From WTFY01 sp965205685 (GTDB lineage: Bacteria; Pseudomonadota; Gammaproteobacteria; UBA4575), in the NCBI GenBank assembly GCA_965205685.1, contig OZ242174.1, forward strand, positions 1,054,001 through 1,118,000: DNA of 64,000 nt. The letters run 5' to 3'. The notes beneath the pieces are model-generated. The model ran no database searches. It was not told the origin of the DNA and saw only the letters and a program-made list of their open reading frames with translations. This document shows positions 52,420 to 61,556 of this stretch, in pieces; the first letter of the stretch is position 1; each line of letters begins with the position of its first letter. The translations under genes and the position numbers were made by a program.

Positions 52420-53835
52420 ATGCAGCAGTACGAAGTCATCGTGATCGGGGCCGGGCCTGCTGGCTACGTGTGTGCGATACGTTGTGCCCAGCTGGGATTC
52501 AAGGTCGCGTGCATAGACAAGTGGGTCAATGCCAGGGGCAAGCCGGCGTTGGGCGGTACCTGCCTGAACGTGGGCTGTATTCCGTCCAAGGCCTTGCTCG
52601 ACTCGACCCACCATGTCCATTTTCTGAATGAACAGGCTGGCAGGCATGGGCTAAAAATCTCCGGGCTTGAGGTAGACATCCCCACAATGCAGAAGCGCAA
52701 GGACAAAGTAGTACAGACCCTGACCCGGGGGGTCGCGAGCTTGCTCAAAAAGAACAAGGTCGACGTGTACGCCGGTACCGCAAGGTTTCTCGGGGAACAG
52801 CGAATACACGTGGAGCAGTTTGATGGTTCATCCGAGGAGCTGCAGGGCGAGCACATTGTCATTGCCAGCGGCTCGAAGCCGAGCACCCTGCCGGACATCA
52901 AAGTTGATAATGACCGGGTACTCGACTCGACAGGGGCGTTGAACCTGCAGGAAGCCCCGGAGAGGCTGGGCATCATCGGGGCAGGGGTCATCGGGCTGGA
53001 AATGGGCAGTGTCTGGAATCGCCTGGGTTCGGGAGTCATCATCCTGGAGGCGCTGGCAGAATTTTTGCCTGCCGCTGACCGCACGGTGAGCAAGGAGGCG
53101 TTCAAGATTCTGGGTAAGCAGGGGCTGGATATCCGTATGAACTGCCTGGTCCAGGAAGTGCAGGTGACCAGCGACAAGGTTGCAGTAAGCTACAGCCTGA
53201 ATGGTGCGGAACAGCTTCTTGAGGTCAGCAAGCTTGTCGTCGCGGTGGGTCGCATGGCCGATACAGCGGATCTGGACCTGGAATCCGCGGGTATCAAGAC
53301 AAACCAAAAAGGATTCATAGAAATTGATGCACGCTGGCAGACGTCCGTTGAAAATGTCTATGCCATCGGTGATGTTGTCGGCGGAGCGATGCTTGCGCAC
53401 AAAGGTTCCGAGGAAGGCATGGCTCTTGCAGAGCAGCTCGCTGGCCAGCACGCCCACATAAACTACGAGGCGATCCCGTGGGTCGTCTACACCTGGCCCG
53501 AAATTGCCTGGGTCGGTCGCACCGAGCAGCAATGCAAGAGCGACGGCATTCCTTGTCGCACAGGAGAATTCCCGTTCAGGGCATTGGGACGTGCACATGC
53601 CATGGATGACACCGGGGGTCTGTTCAAAATTGTTTGCGAGCAGAACAGCGACAGGATCCTGGGGGCTCATATCCTTGGGCCGTCTGCTTCAGAGCTGATC
53701 TGTGAAGCTGTAGTGGCCATGGAATCGGAACTTTGTGCAGAGGATCTTGCACGAATGGTACATGCCCACCCGAGCCTGTCGGAAGGCATGCATGAGGCGG
53801 CGCTTGCAGCAGACCAGCGGGCAATCCATTTTTAG
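52420..53835 (+). CDS. lpdA: Dihydrolipoyl dehydrogenase (E3)
   Basis: The flavoprotein that reoxidises lipoamide, passing electrons to NAD. It has 471 residues. The FAD motif is VIGAGPAGYVCAIRCAQLGF, the redox Cys pair GGTCLNVGCIPSKALL, the NAD motif GIIGAGVIGLEMGSVW, and the active-site His lies in VHAHPSLSEGMHEAAL. VYAIGDVVGGAMLAHKG is typical. It starts 15 bp after sucB. Confidence 0.96.
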   Translation: MQQYEVIVIGAGPAGYVCAIRCAQLGFKVACIDKWVNARGKPALGGTCLNVGCIPSKALLDSTHHVHFLNEQAGRHGLKISGLEVDIPTMQKRKDKVVQTLTRGVASLLKKNKVDVYAGTARFLGEQRIHVEQFDGSSEELQGEHIVIASGSKPSTLPDIKVDNDRVLDSTGALNLQEAPERLGIIGAGVIGLEMGSVWNRLGSGVIILEALAEFLPAADRTVSKEAFKILGKQGLDIRMNCLVQEVQVTSDKVAVSYSLNGAEQLLEVSKLVVAVGRMADTADLDLESAGIKTNQKGFIEIDARWQTSVENVYAIGDVVGGAMLAHKGSEEGMALAEQLAGQHAHINYEAIPWVVYTWPEIAWVGRTEQQCKSDGIPCRTGEFPFRALGRAHAMDDTGGLFKIVCEQNSDRILGAHILGPSASELICEAVVAMESELCAEDLARMVHAHPSLSEGMHEAALAADQRAIHF

Positions 53836-54248
53836 AGGATGGCAGGCCATCGGCGCCGTGCAGGGCAAGTGGTGTCTTGTCACAGGCTCATGACAGCTTC
53901 GCAAATATGTAATAGACACCTTTACACTTTTCGTGCATTATTGGCGAGCGCTCGGTTCCTGTCCACGATCGACAGAGGCAGGCAGAAGCATTGAATGTAT
54001 GGTTTCCGCTTTCATGAAGGTTATGCAGCAGATCTGATGTAATTTCAGATTTGTGCATCCTGTTCGTATTCATATCTAAAGCATTTCCCTTGAGTCTTTG
54101 TTTCCCAAAGTTTTTGTACTTTAGTTAGTCGTGCGAGTTTTACATGTAGGGCAGTATGGCCAGACAATATTTTGATCATCATCGATTGATTCGTGTGCTG
54201 GTTTCTGGGTGATGTTGATACTAACGGTACACATGCATAGGAGAAAGA
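53836..54248. other. Long leader/gap before the RRM gene, no gene seen
   Basis: 413 bp without a convincing gene. CTGTC...GACAG (about 53960-53977) and CTTTG-TTTCC-CAAAG followed by TTTTT (about 54096-54116) are small hairpins; the second resembles a weak intrinsic terminator or attenuator. A long structured 5' leader of the RNA-binding protein gene, as in cold-shock transcripts, is possible. Confidence 0.4.
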
Positions 54249-54509
54249 ATGAATATTTACATTGGTAATTTGCCTTACACCATCTCTGAAGATGAACTGC
54301 GGGAGTTGTTTGCCGCACACGGTGAGGTGAAGAGTGCAAGCATCATCATGGACAGGGACTCAGGCCGCTCCAAGGGGTTTGGCTTCGTCGAGATGCCGGA
54401 CAAGGCGCAGGGTGAGAGTGCAATCAGTGCACTGAATGAATCCAACGTGCAGGGACGTAATGTCAGGGTCAACGAGGCGCGCCCCCGACCGGACAGGGGT
54501 CCGCGTTAA
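54249..54509 (+). CDS. RRM-domain RNA-binding protein
   Basis: An 86-residue protein that is a single RNA recognition motif. RNP2 is IYIGNLPY near the N-terminus and RNP1 is RSKGFGFVEM. A short Arg/Pro-rich tail (ARPRPDRGPR) follows, as in the glycine-rich cyanobacterial and gammaproteobacterial RNA-binding proteins often linked to cold or stress. GGAGAAAG precedes the ATG. It is convergent with the fadJ-like gene. Confidence 0.9.
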   Translation: MNIYIGNLPYTISEDELRELFAAHGEVKSASIIMDRDSGRSKGFGFVEMPDKAQGESAISALNESNVQGRNVRVNEARPRPDRGPR

Positions 54510-54539
54510 GCCAGGCCCCCTACAGGGACGCTAGCCCTT

Positions 54540-56582
54540 TCACCCGGTTTCGGCGTTAAATTCGTGCCAGCCCGGGTCTGGCCGGAAGCGGTCTCCAAAC
54601 TGTTTTTGCAATGAACCCAGGGTAGCCAGCACGTCAGCAGCTCCCCTGGAGTCAATATATTGCATCACCCCGCCTCGAAACGGGGCAAATCCTGTACCAA
54701 AAACGATGCCCGCATCAAGAGAGTCCCTGTCCTGGACAATCTCTTCGCGAAGGCATGCGACGGCTTCGTTGGCGATCCTCGACACCAGACGGTTCTGGAT
54801 GGACGCGGTGTGCTTGGCCGATGGCTTGCGAATCGAGGAAATTTTTTTCCCCCGTTTCCATTTATAAAAACCCTGCCCGGATTTTTTGCCCAGGTTGCCA
54901 GCCTCGACCATGGACCTGAATGACTCCGGTATCCCGAACCCGTAGGCCAGGTCCAGGCACTCTGCCACATGCAGACCGATATCCAGACCTACGGTATCGG
55001 CCAGTTCCAGGGGTCCCATCGGCATGCCAAACCGAACGGCTGCCTGGTCAATTTCGCCAGCAGGCATGCCGGCTTCCCTGAGCAGCACGGCTTCTACCAT
55101 GTAGGGCGTGAGGATCCGGTTCACCAAAAACCCGGGCGCACTCTTTACCGGTAGGGGCAGCTTGTCTATCTGCCGGGAAAAATCGATGGCATGCTGCAGA
55201 ATTTCCTGACGTGTCTGCACGCCATTGACGATTTCAATCAGCGGCATCCTCGTAACGGGGTTGAAAAAATGTATCCCGACAAGTCGGGCAGGTTCTGTCA
55301 ATGCATCACAGAGCTTTTCGATTTCTATGCTGGATGTATTGGTGGCCAGCAGGGCATCCTTTCTTATGTCCGGTTCAATCGAAGCCAGCAGGTCCTGCTT
55401 GATGTTCCTGTCTTCAAATACTGCCTCAATCACCACGTCGGCCCTGCCGAGGCCGCTGCCCTGCATGTCCGGGATAAAGCGGTCCATGGCATTTCTGATC
55501 AACAACCGGTGTTTCAGCTGCCTCTTGAAGTACTGCCAGGCCCGTTTTTTGGCTTGGGCCAGGCTTTCCATGCGGATATCCTGCAAGGTGACGGTCAATC
55601 CCTTGTATGCACACCATGCAGCAATGTCAGCGCCCATCACGCCTGCACCGATCACATGCACGTGACGTGCAGTTGCCGGTTCACGGCTGGCCAGGCCCTT
55701 GAGTTTTTTTGACAGCATGAAGGTCCGTACCAGATTTTTCGCTGTGCTGGTTACACTCAGTTCGGCAACAGAACTCGCCTCGTACTGCAGCATCTTGTCT
55801 TCTTCGCCATAATGCTCGGCCCAGTGATTGATCATCGCGTAGGGTGCAGGGTAATGCTCCAGTGGCGCCTTTTTCGAAACCTGTCTGCGCATCTGAGCTG
55901 CCAGAACCAGGCGGGCAGGGCGGCTGTTGAGTATCTTCACAAGCTTGGAGGTCTGGTGTCCGGGTGGGCGATCCAGCAGAAGCTTGCGCGCCGCGTTACT
56001 CATCTGACGTGCAGGCACGACATGGTCGACCAGGCCGATTCTTTTTGCGCGCCTCGCATCGATACTGCGGCCCGTCAGCATCAGGTCCATTGCCGTGAGG
56101 GGATTCAGATGACGCAGGGCGCGTACAGTTCCTCCATACCCGGGATGAATCCCCAGTTTGATTTCAGGAAATGAAAAGCGCACAGCCGGGTCATCCAGTG
56201 CGATTCGGTAGTCGCAGCTCAGCGCAAGCTCCAGCCCGCCGCCAAGGCAAAAGCCGTTGATGACTGCGACCGTGGGGCAGTGCAGCTGATCCAGTTGATC
56301 CATGATCGATTGACCCATGTAGATTTTTTCCAGCGCCAGCTGCACTTTGGTGATCTCGGTAAACTCCTTGATATCTGCACCGGCGATGAATCCCCTGGGT
56401 TTGCCGGAAGTGATTGCAACACCTGCAGGCATGTGCTCCTCGAACCGGTTCAGGATTTGCCGGAATTCGTCGAGTACCGACAGAGACAGGATATTTGTAC
56501 CGCTGTCGGCAACATCCAGTGTGAGCCAGGCCAGATCCTGATCGTCCTGGTCAAGCGCCCAGTGGGTGTATTGGATGGACAT
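54540..56582 (-). CDS. fadJ: Fatty oxidation multifunctional enzyme, FadJ-like
   Basis: Carries enoyl-CoA hydratase and 3-hydroxyacyl-CoA dehydrogenase activities of beta-oxidation. About 680 residues from ATG 56582 (MSIQYTHWALDQDDQ). The hydratase half has GFIAGADIKEF and INGFCLGGGLELALSCDYRIA with LGIHPGYGGTVR. The dehydrogenase half has the NAD motif VIGAGVMGADIAAWCA, NTSSIEIEKL, the catalytic His in GIHFFNPVTRMPLIEI and GFLVNRILTPYM. It follows the thiolase gene by 10 bp on the same strand; FadB and FadJ cannot be told apart with certainty. Confidence 0.9.
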   Translation of the reverse strand: MSIQYTHWALDQDDQDLAWLTLDVADSGTNILSLSVLDEFRQILNRFEEHMPAGVAITSGKPRGFIAGADIKEFTEITKVQLALEKIYMGQSIMDQLDQLHCPTVAVINGFCLGGGLELALSCDYRIALDDPAVRFSFPEIKLGIHPGYGGTVRALRHLNPLTAMDLMLTGRSIDARRAKRIGLVDHVVPARQMSNAARKLLLDRPPGHQTSKLVKILNSRPARLVLAAQMRRQVSKKAPLEHYPAPYAMINHWAEHYGEEDKMLQYEASSVAELSVTSTAKNLVRTFMLSKKLKGLASREPATARHVHVIGAGVMGADIAAWCAYKGLTVTLQDIRMESLAQAKKRAWQYFKRQLKHRLLIRNAMDRFIPDMQGSGLGRADVVIEAVFEDRNIKQDLLASIEPDIRKDALLATNTSSIEIEKLCDALTEPARLVGIHFFNPVTRMPLIEIVNGVQTRQEILQHAIDFSRQIDKLPLPVKSAPGFLVNRILTPYMVEAVLLREAGMPAGEIDQAAVRFGMPMGPLELADTVGLDIGLHVAECLDLAYGFGIPESFRSMVEAGNLGKKSGQGFYKWKRGKKISSIRKPSAKHTASIQNRLVSRIANEAVACLREEIVQDRDSLDAGIVFGTGFAPFRGGVMQYIDSRGAADVLATLGSLQKQFGDRFRPDPGWHEFNAETG

Positions 56583-56592
56583 GAGCCCCTTC

Positions 56593-57879
56593 TTATTGGA
56601 GATTTTCCACGAGCACTGCGCCGCCCTGGCCACCACCGATGCAAAGGGTGGCAATCCCAAGCCTTGCCTGGTTTCGCTGCAGTACAGTTAAAAGATGATG
56701 CACGATCCTTGTGCCGCTTGCTCCCACGGGGTGACCGATGCTGATCGCCCCTCCATCTACGTTGAGGCACTCATGGGGAATCTCGCCCAGCGCCGTGTCC
56801 ATGCCCAGTTCATTCCTGCAGTAATCAGTGCTCTTGCACGCTTCCATGCAGGCAAGCACCTGTCCCGCGAAGGCTTCATTGAGTTCCCAGTAGTCAATGT
56901 CGGCAAATTCGAGGTTCTGGCTCGACAGCACTGCGGCCATGGCATGAACCGGACCGAGTCCCATCTGCGCAGGGTCCAGGGCTGCCCAGCCGGTGGCAAT
57001 GATCCTGCCCACGGGTGAAAGCTCGTATTGCTTGACTGCCGTCTCGCTGGCCAGCAGTACCCAGGCAGCCCCGTCGGTGATCTGGGCACTGTTGCCAGCC
57101 GTAACACTTCCAAACTTTCTGTCAAACACGGGGGCCAGTTGTGCCAGTTTTTCCACGCTCGAATCTGGCCTCACGCCGTTGTCATGATCGTAGAACCTGC
57201 CTTCGTGGTCATAGATGGTCACCACCTCATCGAGGTGACCGTTTTCCTGGGCATGCAGCAGGCGCTGATGACTTTGCACGGCGTAATGGTCCATCCGGGT
57301 CCTCGGGATGCTGAACCTGTGGACCAGGTTCTCCGCGGTCTGTCCCATGGACAGCCCAACCACCGGATCGTTGAGGCCCTTTTTGAGGCCGATAACTGGT
57401 GCAAAGAACCCGGGCCTGAGCCTGGCCAGGGTCCGGATCTTTTGCCAGGGAGACTTGGAACGACTCAGGTCTCCCAGCCAGTTCACCATGTGACGGTTGT
57501 ACAGGACCGGTGTATGGCTCATGGACTCCGTGCCTCCGGCAAGCACCAGTTCCGACGTTCCAAGCAGCAGGCTCGTGCAGGCAGAGTCGATGGCCTGCAT
57601 TCCGGATGCGCAATTGCGCTGCACGGTCCAGGCAGGCATTCGGTGCCCGCAACCCAGGCGCAGCGCAATCACGCGTGCGATATTGGCTTCATCCGCTGCG
57701 GGCGATACGCTGCCCACGATCACTTCATCCAGCGCATCCGGCGCAAAGGGCTGGCGCATCAGCAGCGGCTGGGCAGAGAGTACCGCGAGGTCAGACGCCT
57801 GGAAGGGGCCGGGCCGCCCCTGCGCCTTGATAAACGGTGAGCGGCTTCCGTCGATGATGTAGATTGCCGGCTGGGTCAT
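56593..57879 (-). CDS. fadI: Acetyl-CoA acyltransferase (thiolase), FadI-like
   Basis: Performs thiolytic cleavage in beta-oxidation. It has 428 residues. The nucleophilic Cys is in VQRNCASGMQAIDSA, the GHP His in AISIGHPVGASGTRIV and the final Cys in GIATLCIGGGQGGAVLVEN; NEAFAGQVLACMEA is present. The length and the order thiolase then multifunctional protein resemble fadI-fadJ more than fadB-fadA. The ATG is at 57879. Confidence 0.9.
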   Translation of the reverse strand: MTQPAIYIIDGSRSPFIKAQGRPGPFQASDLAVLSAQPLLMRQPFAPDALDEVIVGSVSPAADEANIARVIALRLGCGHRMPAWTVQRNCASGMQAIDSACTSLLLGTSELVLAGGTESMSHTPVLYNRHMVNWLGDLSRSKSPWQKIRTLARLRPGFFAPVIGLKKGLNDPVVGLSMGQTAENLVHRFSIPRTRMDHYAVQSHQRLLHAQENGHLDEVVTIYDHEGRFYDHDNGVRPDSSVEKLAQLAPVFDRKFGSVTAGNSAQITDGAAWVLLASETAVKQYELSPVGRIIATGWAALDPAQMGLGPVHAMAAVLSSQNLEFADIDYWELNEAFAGQVLACMEACKSTDYCRNELGMDTALGEIPHECLNVDGGAISIGHPVGASGTRIVHHLLTVLQRNQARLGIATLCIGGGQGGAVLVENLQ

Positions 57880-57917
57880 GCGGCACGAGCCTCGGGGTTA
57901 TGTGGGAATCAAATCGA

Positions 57918-59051
57918 TTATACATATTCACAGACCAGCCCGAGTGCATGGTCGAGGTCGTCCCTGGAGGTGTAAAAGTGGGGTGAAAACCGGATGCCCT
58001 GGCAACGGTGAGCGCACAGCACCCCGGAGCGAAGCAGGAACCTGAACAGGCCCTGGTTGTCAACGCCGGGCCGACGTATCGTGAGAATGCCCGATCGCCG
58101 GCCAGGGTCTATCCGGCTGACAATATCGAGTCCTTTTTCTACCGATATTTCATACAGATAAGATATATTCGAAGATACCATATCATGTATGTCCTTGATC
58201 CCGATTTCGAGCAGCATGTGCAGGCTTTCATGCAAGGCATGGATGCCCACATGGTTCAGGGTCCCGCACTCGAAACGGGTGGCATCTCCTGCGAGCGCCC
58301 AGTGTTGGGACTCGAAATCGCCCGAATTTTCCAGCATGTGCCAGCCAAACTGGTTGAGAAGCAAAAGGTCGCGCTTTTCGGGGTTGCAGTAGAACAGGCC
58401 AATGCCTTCCGGGCCGAGCAGCCACTTGTGGCCATCTGCGATAACGAAGTCCGCCGGGGTTTCGGTCAGGTCGAAGGGAATGGCTCCCAGCATCTGGATC
58501 GCATCGATACAGAACAGGATTCCCCGGGCCTGGCAGAATTCACTGATTCTCGCAAGGTCCATGCGCAGGCCATCGTCATACTGAACCGCACTGACCGAGA
58601 TGAGCCGCGTATTCCTGTCCACCTGGTTGAACAGGGCATCCTCCGGAGTTTGGGCCTCGTGTAGATCGACGCATCTTGCCTCGACCCCGAAGCGCGGTTG
58701 CAGGGATTGCCAGAGGATTCGGTTGGACGGGAACTCCTGTCTTGCAAACACGACGTTGTCCTGTGCCTTCCAGGGAATCCCGTACGCCACCATGGAGAGG
58801 CCTTCGGACGTGTTTTTGACCAGCGCAATGTCGCCGGCGTCTTCAGCGTGAATCAGCCTCTGGCAGGCAGATCGCAATTCGGCCTCTTTCTGTTTCCATT
58901 GCAGAACTTTTTCGGTACTGTGACGGGTGTTTTCGGTGGCAAACGCCGTGACTGCCCTTGCAGTACGCGCGGGCCAGGGCGCGACGCCGGCATGGTTCAG
59001 ATGCACAAGACCGGCCCGGTGCGGGAATTCGTGTGCCCAGTCGCGACGCAT
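57918..59051 (-). CDS. Class V PLP aminotransferase
   Basis: A PLP-dependent enzyme of the class V (cysteine desulfurase/isopenicillin-N epimerase-like) group, 377 residues from ATG 59051 (MRRDWAHEFPHRAGLVHLNHAGVAPWP). VKNTSEGLSMVAYGIPW is the substrate loop, CIDAIQMLGAIPFDL and VIADGHKWLLGPEGIGLFY hold the PLP-contacting Asp and Schiff-base Lys. GVLCAHRCQGIRFSPHFYTSRDDLD is the C-terminal domain. The substrate is unknown. It is divergent from bioA with only about 40 bp between starts. Confidence 0.82.
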   Translation of the reverse strand: MRRDWAHEFPHRAGLVHLNHAGVAPWPARTARAVTAFATENTRHSTEKVLQWKQKEAELRSACQRLIHAEDAGDIALVKNTSEGLSMVAYGIPWKAQDNVVFARQEFPSNRILWQSLQPRFGVEARCVDLHEAQTPEDALFNQVDRNTRLISVSAVQYDDGLRMDLARISEFCQARGILFCIDAIQMLGAIPFDLTETPADFVIADGHKWLLGPEGIGLFYCNPEKRDLLLLNQFGWHMLENSGDFESQHWALAGDATRFECGTLNHVGIHALHESLHMLLEIGIKDIHDMVSSNISYLYEISVEKGLDIVSRIDPGRRSGILTIRRPGVDNQGLFRFLLRSGVLCAHRCQGIRFSPHFYTSRDDLDHALGLVCEYV

Positions 59052-59093
59052 GCAGTAGAGTAGCATGAATTGGAAGACAAGCTAAAAGCAGCC

Positions 59094-60464
59094 ATGACCG
59101 CAGAAACATCGGAACTGGGGCAAAGGGACCTTGCCACGGTATGGCATCCATGCACGCAGATGAAGGACCACGAGTCCCTGCCCGTATTGCTGGTCAAAAA
59201 GGCCAAGGGCGTGTGGCTGGAAGATTTCGAAGGCAACCGCTATCTTGATGCCATCAGCTCGTGGTGGGTGAATATCTTCGGACACTGCAACGAGAAAATC
59301 AGCCAGGCGGTCCATCGGCAACTGGAGCAGCTGGACCATGTACTGCTTGCAGGCTGTTCGCACGAACCCGTCATTCAGCTGTCCGAACGGCTCGTCGAAA
59401 TCACACCGGCTCCGCTGACCCGGTGTTTCTACGCGGAAAACGGGTCTTCTGCCATCGAAGTGGCTATCAAGATGAGCTTTCACTACTGGAGAAACCGGGG
59501 CCAGGTGCGCAAGACCCGGTTTGTCAATCTCAGCAACTCGTACCATGGCGAAACCATGGGTGCGCTCTCCATGGGCGATGTCGCACTGTTCAAGGAGGTC
59601 TACCAGCCACTGCTGCTCGATACCATCACCGTGCCGAGTCCGGACAGTTTTCACAGTGAACCCGGCGAGACGGCGCAGGATTGTGCACGACGCATGTTTT
59701 CGCACATGGAGGCCGTCCTGCAAAAACACCATGAGGAGGTGTGTGCCGTCATTGTCGAGCCGCTCGTTCAATGTGCCGGCGGCATGCGGATGTATGCACC
59801 GGAGTATCTGAGCCTGCTGCGTGAGGCCTGCGACCGCTACGGTGTACACATGATTGCCGATGAGATTGCCGTGGGATTCGGCCGCACGGGCACGATGTTT
59901 GCCTGCGAGCAGGCTGGCATCGCTCCGGATTTTATGTGCCTGTCCAAGGCATTGACCGGCGGGTACCTGCCGATGTCAGCGGTGCTGACCACAGATGGGG
60001 TCTACGAGGCCTTCTACGATGAGTATGAAAACATGAACGCATTCATGCACTCCCACAGCTACACGGGCAGTGCACTCGGCTGTGCTGCAGCACTGGCCAC
60101 ACTAAAGATCTTCGAAGAAGAAAATGTGATCGATGCCAACCGGAAACTGAGCCAGGAATTTGCCAAGCAGTGCGCACGGTTCAACGATCACCCGAACGTC
60201 GTGGATGTCCGCCAGTGCGGCATGATCGTGGCGATTGAGCTAGCCAAGGACAAGGCGACCCGCGAACCTTTTCCCTGGCAGCAAAGACGTGGCCTGCAGG
60301 TATACCGATACGGCCTGCAACACGGAGTCCTGCTCAGGCCTTTGGCCAATGTGGTGTACTTCATGCCGCCGTATGTCATCACGACAGAAGAAATCCGGAT
60401 GCTGGTGGATGTGGCCGAGCGCGGTATCGAGTTTGCCGTGAGAGGCGAAGGGCAGGGAAGGTGA
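59094..60464 (+). CDS. bioA: Adenosylmethionine-8-amino-7-oxononanoate aminotransferase
   Basis: Makes 7,8-diaminopelargonate in biotin synthesis, using S-adenosylmethionine as amino donor. About 456 residues from ATG 59094; TTG 59070 would add eight. VWHPCTQMKDHESLPVLLV and DAISSWWVNIFGHCN are BioA hallmarks. PLP contacts are in GSSAIEVAIKMSFHYW, HMIADEIAVGFGRTG and LSKALTGGYLPMS (Schiff-base Lys). No bioB, bioF, bioC or bioD lies nearby, so the gene is separated from the rest of the pathway. Confidence 0.92.
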   Translation: MTAETSELGQRDLATVWHPCTQMKDHESLPVLLVKKAKGVWLEDFEGNRYLDAISSWWVNIFGHCNEKISQAVHRQLEQLDHVLLAGCSHEPVIQLSERLVEITPAPLTRCFYAENGSSAIEVAIKMSFHYWRNRGQVRKTRFVNLSNSYHGETMGALSMGDVALFKEVYQPLLLDTITVPSPDSFHSEPGETAQDCARRMFSHMEAVLQKHHEEVCAVIVEPLVQCAGGMRMYAPEYLSLLREACDRYGVHMIADEIAVGFGRTGTMFACEQAGIAPDFMCLSKALTGGYLPMSAVLTTDGVYEAFYDEYENMNAFMHSHSYTGSALGCAAALATLKIFEEENVIDANRKLSQEFAKQCARFNDHPNVVDVRQCGMIVAIELAKDKATREPFPWQQRRGLQVYRYGLQHGVLLRPLANVVYFMPPYVITTEEIRMLVDVAERGIEFAVRGEGQGR

Positions 60465-60537
60465 GCTCCGCGAACCTTCAATATGTCCCTGTTCCCTGTA
60501 CAATGCGCGCTGAACATTACCTCATGTACTGCACACA

Positions 60538-61467
60538 ATGCCCATGAAAAAACTTGTCTGTCTGAGTTCCCTGTTCCTTGCACTGGTGCTGCCTGCACAC
60601 GCCGAGCGCTATCCGCTTCCTTCGGGCACCAGCCCGATCATCGGGCAGCTGACGATCACCACTACGCATCACGATGACACTTTTCTCAAGCTCGCAAAAC
60701 AGTTTGGTGTGGGCTATGAAGAGATGATCCTTGCCAACCCGACGGTGGATCCCTGGCTTCCGGGCGAGGGCACCCAGGTGGTAGTGCCGACACAGTACAT
60801 CTTGCCGGACAGCGAGCGGGAGGGCATCGTGCTCAACCTTGCCGAGATGCGCTTGTACTACTACCCGAAAAGCCCTGAAGGCACCCCGCAATACGTGCAT
60901 ACCTACCCGATCAGTATCGGTCGACAAGGCTGGGATACCCCTGTGGGTCTTACGCGGATCATCAGGAAAAAGAAAGACCCTACCTGGTATCCCCCGGTGT
61001 CCATCCGCGAGGAATACAAGCGAAAGGGCAAGCCGCTTGAGAGTGCAGTCCCGCCCGGACCCGATAACCCGCTAGGCAAGTTTGCCCTGTACATGGCCCT
61101 GCCCAGCTACGTCATCCATGGTACCAATGAACCGAGAGGGATTGGCATGCGGGTGACACACGGCTGCATACGGCTGCGACCCGATGACATCAAGGACCTG
61201 TTTTACCGGATCTCCGCAGATACACCGGTGACCATTGTCAACCAACCCTACAAGGTGGCCTGGCACCGCAACAGGCTGTATGCGGAAATGCATCCTGGAA
61301 CAGAGGAAGCCAGCAAGCCGGGCTCGAATCTGACTCAGCTTGTGCGCACCATCACAGGTGCAGCGGATACCGGTAACGGCCATCGAGTGGACTGGGGGCT
61401 GGCCAAGCGACTGGCCAAGGGGAAGACAGGCCTGCCCACCGTTGTCGGCTTCATGCAACCGCAGTAA
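60538..61467 (+). CDS. L,D-transpeptidase (YkuD/ErfK family)
   Basis: A periplasmic enzyme forming 3-3 crosslinks or attaching Braun lipoprotein to peptidoglycan. About 309 residues, with a signal peptide starting at the second Met, 60544 (MKKLVCLSSLFLALVLPAHA). A LysM-like region (HHDDTFLKLAKQFGVGYEEMILANPTVDPWLPGEG) precedes the YkuD domain with YVIHGTNEPRGIGMRVTHGCIRLRPDDI, containing the catalytic Cys and His. It resembles the ErfK/YbiS/YcfS/YnhG group. It faces an Lpp-like lipoprotein gene, which supports a lipoprotein-anchoring role. Confidence 0.92.
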   Translation: MPMKKLVCLSSLFLALVLPAHAERYPLPSGTSPIIGQLTITTTHHDDTFLKLAKQFGVGYEEMILANPTVDPWLPGEGTQVVVPTQYILPDSEREGIVLNLAEMRLYYYPKSPEGTPQYVHTYPISIGRQGWDTPVGLTRIIRKKKDPTWYPPVSIREEYKRKGKPLESAVPPGPDNPLGKFALYMALPSYVIHGTNEPRGIGMRVTHGCIRLRPDDIKDLFYRISADTPVTIVNQPYKVAWHRNRLYAEMHPGTEEASKPGSNLTQLVRTITGAADTGNGHRVDWGLAKRLAKGKTGLPTVVGFMQPQ

Positions 61468-61503
61468 CGGAGGTTAGTGTTGGAGATCGAAAAGGCGAAA
61501 AGC

Positions 61504-61531
61504 AGGAAGGGCCCGCTTGCGGGCCCTTCCT
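61504..61531. terminator. Strong hairpin between converging Ldt and Lpp-like genes
   Basis: AGGAAGGGCCCGC-TT-GCGGGCCCTTCCT is a perfect 13-bp stem with a 2-nt spacer. Read on the minus strand it is followed by GCTTTTCGCCTTTTCG, so it suits an intrinsic terminator of the lipoprotein gene; it may also end the L,D-transpeptidase transcript. Confidence 0.8.
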
Positions 61532-61556
61532 CGGTAAGTCACGATAAAGCGATAGT

